Below are positions 8,402-18,011 of a stretch of DNA of 64,000 nucleotides, in pieces. How positions within the stretch are numbered: the first letter of the stretch is position 1; every line of letters begins with the position of its first letter. The notes under the pieces were generated by a model. The model saw only the letters and a list, made by a program, of their open reading frames with translations. It did not search any database and was not told the DNA's origin. The translations under genes were made by a program, and so were the position numbers. Origin of the DNA: Leeuwenhoekiella blandensis MED217 (GTDB lineage Bacteria; Bacteroidota; Bacteroidia; Flavobacteriales; Flavobacteriaceae); assembly GCF_000152985.1 (NCBI RefSeq), contig NZ_CH672395.1, forward strand, positions 2,548,461 to 2,612,460, in the 5' to 3' direction.

Positions 8402-9475
8402 ATGAAAATTAAAAAGCTTCTTATTTATTCTGGTGTTTTAGTGCTTCAGATCATTGGTCTCAAGTTACTTGCCTCCAATCCGGAATTTATCGAGCAGTAT
8501 TACAGCAACGGAATCTACGAGTACACCTCTAGATTATTTCGGTATGTATTTGGATGGATTCCTTTTTCTTTTGGAGATTTGATGTATACCGCAGTGATTG
8601 TTTATCTACTGGTCGCTGTTTTTAAACTCTTCAGAAATAAATTCAAAACCTTTATTCCGTTTTTAACTCAAGGTATTTTATTTGCTAACATCGTTTATTT
8701 TGCTTTCCACTTTTTATGGGGATTAAATTACTATAGATTACCACTGCATCAAGCGCTTGGTATTGAAAACCAATACACCACAGAAGAGGTAATTAGTCTC
8801 ACCCAAAGACTAATTAAAAGAGCAAATATGCTGCACGAAAGGCTTCAGCCAAACGATACGTTGCCTGTAGTTTTTCAGCAAGATTTACAAGACATTTTTG
8901 ACAAAACCCCTGAAGGTTATGCAATTGTAGAAGATAATTTCCCAAAACTAGACTACCATCCCAAAAGCATTAAAAATTCGCTTTACCGTTATCCGCTGAG
9001 CTATATGGGATTTGGAGGTTATCTCAACCCGATAACTCAAGAAGGTCAAATAAATGGTTTGTTACCGGCCCATCGCTGGCCTTTAGTAAGCTGCCACGAA
9101 GAAGCACATCAATTGGGTTTTGCAAAAGAAAACGAAGCCAATTTTATTGCGGTTATGGCAACCACAAATAATCCTGATCCTTACTTCAAATATTCCGGCT
9201 ATATATTTGCTTTGCGCTATTGTCTTAGTGATGTTTATCAAAGAAATCCTGCCGCAGGCGAACTGCTTTCTGCCAAAATAAAACCGGGAATTCTCGCAAA
9301 TTACAGACAGTCGCGAGACTTCTGGATGGCGTATCAAAATCCATTAGAGCCTTTGTTAGCCAAATTTTACGGTGGCTATCTAAAAGCAAATAATCAACCT
9401 GCTGGAATGCAGAGTTATAATTATGTAGTGGCTCTTTTGGTGAATTATTTTAAGAAGCGTCCTCTTCACGTTTAA
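8402..9475 (+). CDS. DUF3810 membrane protein with HExxH motif
   Basis: The 357-residue protein has three hydrophobic segments at about 7-25, 55-76 and 88-108, followed by a long extracytoplasmic part. That part contains SCHEEAHQLGF: HEEAH at residues 232-236, followed by Glu243 and Glu245. This fits the zinc-metallopeptidase pattern HExxH with a downstream glutamate. DUF3810 is a family found mainly in Bacteroidota and Firmicutes with no established activity that I know of. It starts 6 bases after the reductase-like gene, suggesting cotranscription. A membrane-anchored protease role is inferred only from the motif. Confidence 0.8.
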   Translation: MKIKKLLIYSGVLVLQIIGLKLLASNPEFIEQYYSNGIYEYTSRLFRYVFGWIPFSFGDLMYTAVIVYLLVAVFKLFRNKFKTFIPFLTQGILFANIVYFAFHFLWGLNYYRLPLHQALGIENQYTTEEVISLTQRLIKRANMLHERLQPNDTLPVVFQQDLQDIFDKTPEGYAIVEDNFPKLDYHPKSIKNSLYRYPLSYMGFGGYLNPITQEGQINGLLPAHRWPLVSCHEEAHQLGFAKENEANFIAVMATTNNPDPYFKYSGYIFALRYCLSDVYQRNPAAGELLSAKIKPGILANYRQSRDFWMAYQNPLEPLLAKFYGGYLKANNQPAGMQSYNYVVALLVNYFKKRPLHV

Positions 9476-9564
9476 GCGTTAAAAATATCTTAATTACTCT
9501 TAAAATATCTTAAAGCCGCGTATTTACCTTTAATTTAGAGAGCATTCTTAAATTAAGTTAAATT

Positions 9565-12537
9565 ATGAACAAAAAACTATTCTTCACCGGATGGTTATTA
9601 TTCATGTTCTGTATGGTTTCAGCGCAGGAATATTATCCGGTAAACGATGGAGTAAAATCTATCAACACAAACTACACCCTATTCAAAAATGCAACCTTGC
9701 ATCTTTCTCCAGGTAAAACGATTTCAAACGGAAGTTTGCTTATCAAAGACGGTAAGATTGTATCTGTAGGAAAATCAGTAGACAGCCCAAAAAATGCTGT
9801 GGTAATTGATCTGGAAGGGAAACACGTTTATCCTTCTTTTGTAGAAGCCTATTCTACTTTTGGTGTTAAAACACCAGAACGCTCCTTTGGTGGTCGCAGT
9901 CCGCAATATGAAGCAACACGTGAAGGCTATTATTGGAACGATCATATACGAGCAGAAACCAATGCTCTTGATGCGTTCAAGTATGATAATAAAGCTGCAA
10001 AAGATTTGGTTGAAGCCGGTTTTGGTGCGGTAAGTACGCATATGGCAGATGGTCTTGCACGAGGAAACGGAATTCTCGTCGCTCTAAATTCTGAAGGAAA
10101 TACAGCAGAGCGTCTTCTTGATACTCGATCTGCACAATTCTTTTCATTCAATAAGAGTAACCTTTCGCAGCAATCGTATCCATCTTCTGTAATGGGTTCC
10201 ACTGCTCTTATCCGTCAGGTTTTTGAAGATGCAGAATGGTATGCTGGTGGCAATGTTGACACTAGAGATCTTTCACTAGAGGCGCTAAATGCAAATATGG
10301 ATCTTCCACAAATCTTTTATGGTGAAGGTCTTTATGATGATTTGCGCATCGCGAGTTTATCTAAAGAAACCGGAGTACCTTTTATCATCGTAGGTGGTGG
10401 TGATGAGTATAAGCGTATTGGCGAGGTTAAAGCTACCGGCGCTTCGTATATTATTCCTATTAATTTTCAGGATGCTTATGATGTTGAAGATCCGTATCAA
10501 GCAGATTTTGTAAGCTTAAGCCAAATGCTTGAATGGAACCAAGCGCCTACCAACCCGGCAAAACTAGACGAGGCAGGACTAACCTTTGCTATTACTTCTA
10601 ATGGTTTGAAGTCTCCGGGAATGCTTTCTTCTATGTTGAAAAAAGCGTTTAAGTATGGTCTTGATAAAGAAACCGCTCTAGCTGCGTTGACTACTATTCC
10701 TGCTCAATTATTAGGAAAGTCAGAAGAGTTGGGAACACTTTCGCCTAATGCTTGGGCTAACTTTTTAATCACTTCAGGAGAACTTTTTGAAGAGGAAACA
10801 ATTCTTTACGAAAACTGGGTTCAAGGTTCTCAAAATGTAATCAAAGATGCTTCGATAATCGACATTGATGGAAGCTATACCTTAAATACCGGTGGTAAAT
10901 CTTATGATATGACCATCTCAAAATCTACAGAAAGACCTTCGGTAACTGTGAAGGATGGTGAGACAAAACTCGGTTCTAAAGTAGCTTACAATGATGGTTG
11001 GTTGAATGTTACTTTTACAGGTGACGCCGATAAAAAAGAGTATACACGTGTCATTGCACAAGTAAGTCCAAATACGCCTTGGAGCGGTAAAGCAATCTTA
11101 CCTGATGGTTCTGAGACTTCTTTTAATATTTCGAAAAAACCTTCAACCGAAACGGAAGAGGAAGAAAAAGAAGACGATGACAAAGAAGAAGTTGCTCCAG
11201 AAGTGATGCCGCTTACCTATCCTAACGTGGCTTACGGCTATGAAGAAAAACCGGAGGCTGAAACAATTCTGTTTAAAAATGCTACGGTTTGGACTAATGA
11301 AGAAGCAGGTATTTTAGAAGAAACTGATGTACTTGTGAAGAATGGTAAAATTGCCAAAGTAGGTAAAGGACTAAGCGCCGGTGGGGCAAAAGTTGTTGAT
11401 GCGACTGGTAAGCATTTAACCAGTGGTATTATTGACGAGCATTCTCATATTGCTGCATTTTCTATTAATGAGTCCGGTCAAAACTCATCTGCAGAGGTTC
11501 GTATGAAAGATGCGGTTAATCCTGATGACATAGATATCTACAGAGACCTTGCAGGCGGAGTTACCACCATTCAACTCTTACACGGTTCAGCAAATCCTAT
11601 TGGAGGTCAATCAGCTGTGATGAAACTTAAATGGGGTTCTAGCATCGATGAGATGGTTCTTGATGATGCCAAGTTTATCAAATTTGCCTTGGGTGAGAAC
11701 GTAAAGCAATCAAACTGGGGCAGCTACAGCAGATTCCCACAGACGCGTATGGGGGTTCAGCAAATGTTCACAGATTATTTTCAGCGTGCTAAAGAATATG
11801 AGGCTAAGAAAAATAGCGGCGAGCCGTATCGTACAGATTACGAGATGGAAACGCTTGTCGAAATCTTAAACGCAGATCGCTTTATCACTTCGCATTCTTA
11901 TGTTCAAAGTGAAATCAATATGCTTATGAAAGTAGCTGAAAGTTTCGACTTTAGAATTAACACATTCACACATATTCTTGAAGGTTATAAAGTAGCTGAT
12001 AAGATGCAAGAACACGGTGTTGCCGGTTCAACATTTAGCGACTGGTGGGCGTACAAGTATGAAGTGAACGATGCTATACCGTACAATGCGGCTATTATGT
12101 GGAGCCAAGGTGTACTTACCGGTATCAACAGTGATGATGCCGAAATGAGCCGTAGATTGAATCAGGAAGCTGCTAAGACTATGAAATATGGTGGCGTACC
12201 AGAAGAAGAAGCCTGGAAGTTTGTCACACTTAACCCTGCAAAAATGCTTCATATTGATGACCGTACCGGTAGTATTAAAGAAGGAAAAGATGCAGATTTA
12301 GTGCTTTGGTCAACCTATCCGATGTCTGTAAGTGCAGTTGCTGAAAAGACAATGGTTGAAGGTGTTGTTTATTTCGACATTGAAACCGATAAAGAACTGA
12401 AAGAAAAGGTTGAAGCTAAAAAGAATAAGCTTTCTACGATGATGCTTGGCGCCAAAAATAAAGGTCTTAAAACGCAGCCTGCTAAGAAGAACGAAAAACA
12501 GCGTTTAGATTGTGACACTTTAGAAACACTATACTAG
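9565..12537 (+). CDS. Secreted two-domain amidohydrolase (degenerate N half, intact C half)
   Basis: This 990-residue protein begins with a signal peptide (hydrophobic core at residues 7-19, then SAQ). It consists of two amidohydrolase-like units. In the first (about 40-440) the HxH metal motif is replaced by Tyr96 and Thr98 in PSFVEAYSTFG. The second (about 560-960) retains HxH at His626 and His628 (IIDEHSHIA), further histidines in ITSHSYVQ and NTFTHILEG, and the catalytic-type Asp in GINSDDAE. An acidic linker rich in Glu and Asp joins them near 530-545. The protein is probably periplasmic and may hydrolyse a cyclic amide or peptide-like substrate. The next gene starts 1 base after its stop and encodes a related protein, so the two probably form a complex. 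The substrate is unknown. Confidence 0.85.
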   Translation: MNKKLFFTGWLLFMFCMVSAQEYYPVNDGVKSINTNYTLFKNATLHLSPGKTISNGSLLIKDGKIVSVGKSVDSPKNAVVIDLEGKHVYPSFVEAYSTFGVKTPERSFGGRSPQYEATREGYYWNDHIRAETNALDAFKYDNKAAKDLVEAGFGAVSTHMADGLARGNGILVALNSEGNTAERLLDTRSAQFFSFNKSNLSQQSYPSSVMGSTALIRQVFEDAEWYAGGNVDTRDLSLEALNANMDLPQIFYGEGLYDDLRIASLSKETGVPFIIVGGGDEYKRIGEVKATGASYIIPINFQDAYDVEDPYQADFVSLSQMLEWNQAPTNPAKLDEAGLTFAITSNGLKSPGMLSSMLKKAFKYGLDKETALAALTTIPAQLLGKSEELGTLSPNAWANFLITSGELFEEETILYENWVQGSQNVIKDASIIDIDGSYTLNTGGKSYDMTISKSTERPSVTVKDGETKLGSKVAYNDGWLNVTFTGDADKKEYTRVIAQVSPNTPWSGKAILPDGSETSFNISKKPSTETEEEEKEDDDKEEVAPEVMPLTYPNVAYGYEEKPEAETILFKNATVWTNEEAGILEETDVLVKNGKIAKVGKGLSAGGAKVVDATGKHLTSGIIDEHSHIAAFSINESGQNSSAEVRMKDAVNPDDIDIYRDLAGGVTTIQLLHGSANPIGGQSAVMKLKWGSSIDEMVLDDAKFIKFALGENVKQSNWGSYSRFPQTRMGVQQMFTDYFQRAKEYEAKKNSGEPYRTDYEMETLVEILNADRFITSHSYVQSEINMLMKVAESFDFRINTFTHILEGYKVADKMQEHGVAGSTFSDWWAYKYEVNDAIPYNAAIMWSQGVLTGINSDDAEMSRRLNQEAAKTMKYGGVPEEEAWKFVTLNPAKMLHIDDRTGSIKEGKDADLVLWSTYPMSVSAVAEKTMVEGVVYFDIETDKELKEKVEAKKNKLSTMMLGAKNKGLKTQPAKKNEKQRLDCDTLETLY

Positions 12538-12538
12538 A

Positions 12539-13837
12539 ATGAAGACATTTAAAAAATTATATATACTATTATTTTTTGCAGTCCTTTCGCTGCAAGCACA
12601 GCAAACTCCTGCTCCGGTTCAAAAAGGTGACATAACGCTTACCGGCGGTGTTGCCCATATTGGAAATGGAGAGGTTATTGAAAACAGTCTGATTTTCATC
12701 ACAGACGGAAAGATCGTTGGTGTTTATGATGCGACTACAACAAAGCGACCTCTTAAAGGAGAGATCATCAAAATTGATGGACAACACGTCTACCCAAGCT
12801 TCATCGCGCTAGACACCAAGCTAGGTTTGATTGAAATTGAAGCGGTACGCGCAACAGAAGATCAGGATGAAATTGGGGAGTACAACCCGCATATTGAAGC
12901 TATTGTAGCTTATAATGCAGAATCAAAAGTTGTTGAAAGTATGCGCCCTAACGGTGTGCTGCTCGCACAAACGGTTCCTCAAGGGGGTACGATCTCTGGA
13001 GAGTCATCTGTGGTACAACTAGATGCTTGGAATTGGGAAGATGCTGCCATTAAGCGCGGCGACGGAATTCACTTAAACTGGCCCAATAGTTTTAGACGTG
13101 GTCGCTGGTGGTTAGGTGAAGATGCAGGTTACAGCCCAAATAAAGAGTACGCGTCTAACATCACAGAAATTAAAGATTTCATGAGTCAATCTGCGGCATA
13201 CGAAGCGGGCGATTCTTCTATTAAGAACTTACCTTTTGCAGCTATGCAAGGTGTTTTAGACGGAAGTCAAAATCTCTATGTACACGTTGATTCTGAAAAG
13301 GAAATCCTTGATGTTCTTAAGTTTAAAGAAGAAATGAATATCGACAAGCTTGTACTTGTAGGAGCTTATCGCGCGTATAAAGTTGCAGATGAGATCGCCA
13401 AAGCTGATGTACCGGTAATTCTTGCTCGTGTACATAGTTTACCTGAAGCTGAAGATGACGACTACAACATCTCTTTTAAAATGGCTGCAACCCTTGTTGA
13501 AGCTGGTGTTAAGGTTGCTCTAGGGAACAGCGGAGAGTATTGGGAAGCACGTAACACGCCTTTTTACGCAGGTCAAACAACTGCTCACGGTTTAAGCTTT
13601 GAAGATGCATTACAGTTGATCACTAAAAATGCAGCTGAAATCTTAGGAATGAGTGATCAGGTAGGAACACTTGAAAATGGAAAGGATGCAACCTTCTTTG
13701 TAAGCACGGGAAATGCTTTAGAAATGAAAGGAAACAACCTTACGCACGCATTCATCAACGGAAGAAGCATCAGTTTAGAATCACATCAAACTGAGCTTTG
13801 GAAACGTTATATGGAAAAATACGACCGAACAGAATAA
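12539..13837 (+). CDS. Secreted amidohydrolase-family protein lacking the HxH motif
   Basis: This 432-residue protein has an N-terminal signal peptide (LYILLFFAVLSLQAQ). The amidohydrolase-type beta-sandwich includes FITDGKIVGVYD, and the C-terminal motif LGMSDQVGTLENGKDATFFV is typical of imidazolonepropionase-like enzymes. At the place of the first metal-binding HxH the sequence is YPSFIALDTKLG, with Leu91 and Thr93. This resembles the degenerate first half of the preceding protein more than an active enzyme. The gene starts 1 base after that gene ends, so the pair is an operon and the product may be a non-catalytic partner. A bidirectional terminator follows. Confidence 0.82.
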   Translation: MKTFKKLYILLFFAVLSLQAQQTPAPVQKGDITLTGGVAHIGNGEVIENSLIFITDGKIVGVYDATTTKRPLKGEIIKIDGQHVYPSFIALDTKLGLIEIEAVRATEDQDEIGEYNPHIEAIVAYNAESKVVESMRPNGVLLAQTVPQGGTISGESSVVQLDAWNWEDAAIKRGDGIHLNWPNSFRRGRWWLGEDAGYSPNKEYASNITEIKDFMSQSAAYEAGDSSIKNLPFAAMQGVLDGSQNLYVHVDSEKEILDVLKFKEEMNIDKLVLVGAYRAYKVADEIAKADVPVILARVHSLPEAEDDDYNISFKMAATLVEAGVKVALGNSGEYWEARNTPFYAGQTTAHGLSFEDALQLITKNAAEILGMSDQVGTLENGKDATFFVSTGNALEMKGNNLTHAFINGRSISLESHQTELWKRYMEKYDRTE

Positions 13838-13870
13838 TTAGATTCTGTCTCTTAATTAGAATTAAACAAA

Positions 13871-13901
13871 AAAAGTCCGATTCAAAATGAATCGGACTTT
13901 T
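13871..13901. terminator. Bidirectional intrinsic terminator
   Basis: A 14-bp perfect stem (AAAAGTCCGATTCA against TGAATCGGACTTTT) with an AAA loop sits between two convergent genes. A-rich and T-rich flanks allow it to act on both strands. Confidence 0.9.
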
Positions 13902-13931
13902 CTTTTATAGAAGTTTAAAACTTGCTAAAAA

Positions 13932-15197
13932 TTAACCTTGCATTGCATCAAGCTTCGCTTTGTAAGCTTCAGCTTCTTCAGTATTCCCTAACTGAATATG
14001 GATGTTATATAAAGTTCTTATCGCTTCAATATTTGGATTCTCACCAGCAGTAGCTTTCTCTAAATAAGGAACAGCATCTTTGTATAATTGTAAGCGCTCT
14101 TCTTTAAGCTCTTCATACTTATCATTATCTGCCTTAGTATTTCCTAAAGAGTTCATTTGCTCAATAATCTCTTTGTCTTTACCTAGCATCAATGCAGCGA
14201 TGTTAAGATTTGCTCCGGCATAATCAGGATCGATCTCCAAAGCTTTTTTGTAATAGCCAAGCGCTTTCTCAGTATTACCAGCATCAGCAGCACCTACACC
14301 AAGGTTAAAATACAAACCAGGATTATTAGGATCTTTCTCGATTACCTTTTGTAATGCAGCTTCATACTCATCTGTCATTCCCATTTTAAGATATACATCT
14401 GCTGCAGAGCGCAATAATGCATCATCATCAGGATTTGCAGCCAAAGCGTCTTTAATCGCTTCTAAAGCTTCCTCATTCTTCCCTTCTTGAATATATATAA
14501 GCGCAATGTTTTTTGCAATCTCACCTGCGCGAGACTCAGTAACCTCAACTTTAGGATCTTCGTGAGAACCAGATTTTACAAAAAGATCACGTTGTTGCTT
14601 TGAAGGGAAACTCTCTACCTCACCACTCTCTTTATTCTTAGCAGTGTATTTAGTCTCAATACCGGTGTAGCCCAAATCTTTAAGCTGCCCGTAATAATCA
14701 AGAGCAGTATCGTAGTCTTGACCATTCACTGCATTTGAAGCTGCAAAATAAAGATAAGAAGTATCCTTTGGAGTTAAAGTATACAATTTGTAAAGCTTGT
14801 CTGCTGCAGGAGCATATTTCTGTGCATTTTGATCATCTACAGCAGAAGAGATAATAGCGTTCATAGCAGTCTGCTTATATTGCGTAGCTTCTTCGCCATA
14901 TTTATCTCCTTCGTTGTATTCAAAAACTTGATTAAAAGCTTCCATCGCTTTTAAAAGTTCGTCTGCATTCTTGTTATTTTCTCCACCAAGAAATGCACGT
15001 CCTTTTACAAAGTAGTAATATTCTTTTTCTTTTTCATCCATCTCGCCCATCATACTTTCAACAGCGGCGATTTCAGTTTGTGCTTCAGCATAATTTTCAT
15101 CATCTACAGTTTTTTCCGCAGATCTGATTTCCCTTTTCTGCGCAAAGGTTACTGCAGTAAATGATAGGGCTGCAAGCAATAAAGATTTAGTTTTCAT
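13932..15197 (-). CDS. Secreted tetratricopeptide-repeat protein
   Basis: The 421-residue product starts with a signal peptide (SLLLAALSFTAVTFAQ). The rest is helical repeat sequence. Clear TPR units include ALEAIKDALAANPDDDALL, then YEAALQKVIEKDPNNPGLYFNLG, then KALGYYKKALEIDPDYAGA, around residues 240-345. More divergent repeats lie before and after. It is probably a periplasmic or outer-membrane-facing scaffold, and no catalytic motif is visible. It begins 29 bases after the stop codon of gyrA on the same strand, so it is probably cotranscribed with gyrA and ends at the terminator at 13871-13901. Confidence 0.85.
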   Translation of the reverse strand: MKTKSLLLAALSFTAVTFAQKREIRSAEKTVDDENYAEAQTEIAAVESMMGEMDEKEKEYYYFVKGRAFLGGENNKNADELLKAMEAFNQVFEYNEGDKYGEEATQYKQTAMNAIISSAVDDQNAQKYAPAADKLYKLYTLTPKDTSYLYFAASNAVNGQDYDTALDYYGQLKDLGYTGIETKYTAKNKESGEVESFPSKQQRDLFVKSGSHEDPKVEVTESRAGEIAKNIALIYIQEGKNEEALEAIKDALAANPDDDALLRSAADVYLKMGMTDEYEAALQKVIEKDPNNPGLYFNLGVGAADAGNTEKALGYYKKALEIDPDYAGANLNIAALMLGKDKEIIEQMNSLGNTKADNDKYEELKEERLQLYKDAVPYLEKATAGENPNIEAIRTLYNIHIQLGNTEEAEAYKAKLDAMQG

Positions 15198-15226
15198 TAT
15201 TGATTTTTATTAATATTCGACTTTAT

Positions 15227-17764
15227 TTATTCTTCTTCGTCAGAAGAAGGTTTTTCAACATTTGGTGTTTCTGGTGCGTTTTCATCAGTCACGATATCTT
15301 CAGTATCATCCCCTTCAATATCATCCTCATCCTTTTTAACCTTAGTTACAGCAGCAATTGTGTCTCCCTTCTTAAGATTAATAAGTCGTACACCTTGTGT
15401 AGCACGGCCCATAACTCGCAATTCTGAAACTTCCATTCTAATTGCGATTCCAGACTTATTAATGATCATAAGATCATCTTCATCTGTAACATTGTTGATT
15501 GCTACAAGATTTCCGGTTTTTTCGGTAACAGAAATTGTTTTAACTCCCTTACCTCCTCGGTTAGTCACTCGATAGTCTTCAACTAAAGAACGCTTACCAT
15601 AGCCGTTTTCTGAAACTACAAGAACATTAGACTCAGGATCGTTTACAGCGACCATGCCGATCACTTCGTCATTATCATCTGCAAGAGTTATGCCACGCAC
15701 ACCAGAAGCGTTTCTACCCATAGGTCTAGTCTTCTCTTCTTCAAAGCGAATCGCTTTACCAGATTTGACTGCAAGCATCACTTGGCTATCTCCGGTGGTT
15801 AATTTTGCAGCGAGCAATTCATCACCCTCCTTAATAGTAATCGCGTTGATTCCATTAGTTCGTGGTCGTGAGTATTGCTCAAGAGAAGTTTTCTTAACCT
15901 GACCTTTTTTGGTCGCCATAATGACATAATGACTGTTGATGTATTCCTCGTCTTTTAGGTCATTGGTACAGATAAAGGCTTTTACTTTATCATCTGGCTC
16001 GATATTGATCAAGTTTTGGATTGCGCGTCCTTTTGAAGTTTTGCTTCCTTCCGGAATTTCAAAAACACGTACCCAGAAACATTTTCCTTTTTCAGTAAAG
16101 AAAATCAAATACTGATGGTTTGTTCCTACAAACAGATGTTCTAAGAAATCTTCATTACGCGTAGTAGAACCTTTTTGTCCAACCCCTCCTCTATTCTGAG
16201 TTTTATATTCCATTAGGGAAGTGCGCTTCACGTAACCTGCGTGAGAAATCGTAAGAACAACTTTCTCATCAGGAATCAGGTCTGTGATACTAACATCACC
16301 GCCGGCAATATCAATATCTGTACGACGTTCATCACCATATTTAGCTCTAATTTCTTCGAGCTCTTCTTTGATGATATCCATACGACGCTCTTTGCGCGCT
16401 AGAATATCCTTCAAATCTTCAATCGTTTTTAAGAGCTCCTCGTACTCTTCACGTAGTTTATCTTGCTCGAGACCGGTAAGCTGTCTTAAACGCATTTCAA
16501 CAATCGCTCGGGCTTGAATTTCAGTCAATTCAAAACGATCGATCAATTTTTGACGGGCTTCCTCAGCATTACTACTTGCACGTATCAAAGCAATCACTTC
16601 GTCAATATTATCTGACGCGATGATAAGACCTTCTAAAATATGCGCACGATCTTCAGCTTTTTTAAGCTCATATTCGGTACGGCGTACAACCACCTCATGA
16701 CGGTGATCTACGAAATGATGAATCATATCTTTTAGATTCAACATTTCTGGTCTTCCTTTCACCAATGCAATATTGTTCACACTGAAAGAAGACTGCAGCG
16801 CAGTATATTTAAATAAGGTATTAAGAACAATGTTAGGGATGGCGTCACGCTTAAGAACATAAACGATACGCATTCCTTTACGGTCAGACTCATCACGTAT
16901 TGAAGCAATACCGTCGATCTTCTTTTCATTTACAAGATCTGCGGTTTTCTTAATCATATCGGCTTTGTTCACCTGATATGGAATCTCGCTAACGATGATA
17001 CACTCTCTTCCCTTTACTTCTTCGATGATCGCTTTGGCGCGTAATACAACACGACCTCTTCCAGTTTTAAAAGCCTCACGCACACCGTCATAGCCATAGA
17101 TAGTTCCTCCTGTCGGAAAATCTGGAGCTGTGATATGCTGCATCAACTCGTCTATTTCGATGTCGTTGTTTTCGATATATGCGATGGTCCCGTTTACAAC
17201 TTCAGTAAGGTTGTGTGGTGGCATATTGGTTGCCATACCCACAGCAATACCCGAAGCTCCGTTTACTAAAAGTCCCGGAATACGCGTAGGAAGTACGGTA
17301 GGTTCTTTTAAAGTATCGTCAAAGTTTAGGGTGTGATCTACCGTATCTTTATCTATATCGGCAAGCATTTCTTCTGAAATCTTGCGCATACGCGCCTCTG
17401 TATATCGCATCGCCGCCGGGCTATCACCATCTACAGAACCAAAGTTTCCTTGACCATCTACCAGCATATAGCGTAAACTCCACTCCTGTGCCATACGCAC
17501 CATAGTATCGTAAACTGATGTATCCCCGTGAGGGTGATATTTACCAAGTACCTCTCCTACAATTCTCGCAGACTTTTTATGTGCAGAGTTTGACCGAACA
17601 CCTAGTTCATGCATTCCAAACAAAACACGTCTATGTACAGGCTTCAAACCGTCTCGCACATCTGGCAACGCACGTGACACGATGACCGACATTGAATAAT
17701 CAATGTAGGCTGATTTCATTTCATCTTCAATGTTGATAGGAATTAACTTCTCTCCTTCAGCCAT
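15227..17764 (-). CDS. gyrA: DNA gyrase subunit A
   Basis: GyrA is the DNA-cleaving subunit of gyrase, which introduces negative supercoils with GyrB. The 845-residue protein contains the catalytic tyrosine in [10 protein letters not shown] (Tyr121) and the quinolone-contact segment [11 protein letters not shown]. There Thr82 occupies the position of enterobacterial Ser83, and Asp86 that of Asp87. Six beta-pinwheel blades follow from about residue 500, and the gyrase-specific GyrA box is visible as [10 protein letters not shown]. The C-terminus ends in an acidic tail rich in Asp and Glu. Length is normal and the TPR gene follows downstream. Confidence 0.97.
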   Translation of the reverse strand: MAEGEKLIPINIEDEMKSAYIDYSMSVIVSRALPDVRDGLKPVHRRVLFGMHELGVRSNSAHKKSARIVGEVLGKYHPHGDTSVYDTMVRMAQEWSLRYMLVDGQGNFGSVDGDSPAAMRYTEARMRKISEEMLADIDKDTVDHTLNFDDTLKEPTVLPTRIPGLLVNGASGIAVGMATNMPPHNLTEVVNGTIAYIENNDIEIDELMQHITAPDFPTGGTIYGYDGVREAFKTGRGRVVLRAKAIIEEVKGRECIIVSEIPYQVNKADMIKKTADLVNEKKIDGIASIRDESDRKGMRIVYVLKRDAIPNIVLNTLFKYTALQSSFSVNNIALVKGRPEMLNLKDMIHHFVDHRHEVVVRRTEYELKKAEDRAHILEGLIIASDNIDEVIALIRASSNAEEARQKLIDRFELTEIQARAIVEMRLRQLTGLEQDKLREEYEELLKTIEDLKDILARKERRMDIIKEELEEIRAKYGDERRTDIDIAGGDVSITDLIPDEKVVLTISHAGYVKRTSLMEYKTQNRGGVGQKGSTTRNEDFLEHLFVGTNHQYLIFFTEKGKCFWVRVFEIPEGSKTSKGRAIQNLINIEPDDKVKAFICTNDLKDEEYINSHYVIMATKKGQVKKTSLEQYSRPRTNGINAITIKEGDELLAAKLTTGDSQVMLAVKSGKAIRFEEEKTRPMGRNASGVRGITLADDNDEVIGMVAVNDPESNVLVVSENGYGKRSLVEDYRVTNRGGKGVKTISVTEKTGNLVAINNVTDEDDLMIINKSGIAIRMEVSELRVMGRATQGVRLINLKKGDTIAAVTKVKKDEDDIEGDDTEDIVTDENAPETPNVEKPSSDEEE

Positions 17765-18011
17765 ATATTTTAATCTTTAATTGTGGTTTAAACAGTAAGG
17801 GGCAATATACGGTTTTCTTGTCTGTTTTAGGAGGCTGCGCAAATAAGCTAAGCTGGTTTTTATTAACAAAAATTAATTTTGGTTTTTAATAAGTATGCTT
17901 AACTTCCATTGTGTCTTTGAAAGTAATTTTGTCAATTTACTTACAAAGTAATCAACGGAACGGTTTTTGACCTACTAATACCAAAAACCTAAGATAAAGA
18001 GAGGAGCGTTT

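Noticed and set aside
17765..18011. Strong promoter pair between gyrA and clpC.
   Set aside because: Two TAnnTTTG-like sites exist at 17874-17881 and 17924-17931, but neither has a TTG at 17-23 bases, so I did not list them as promoter features.
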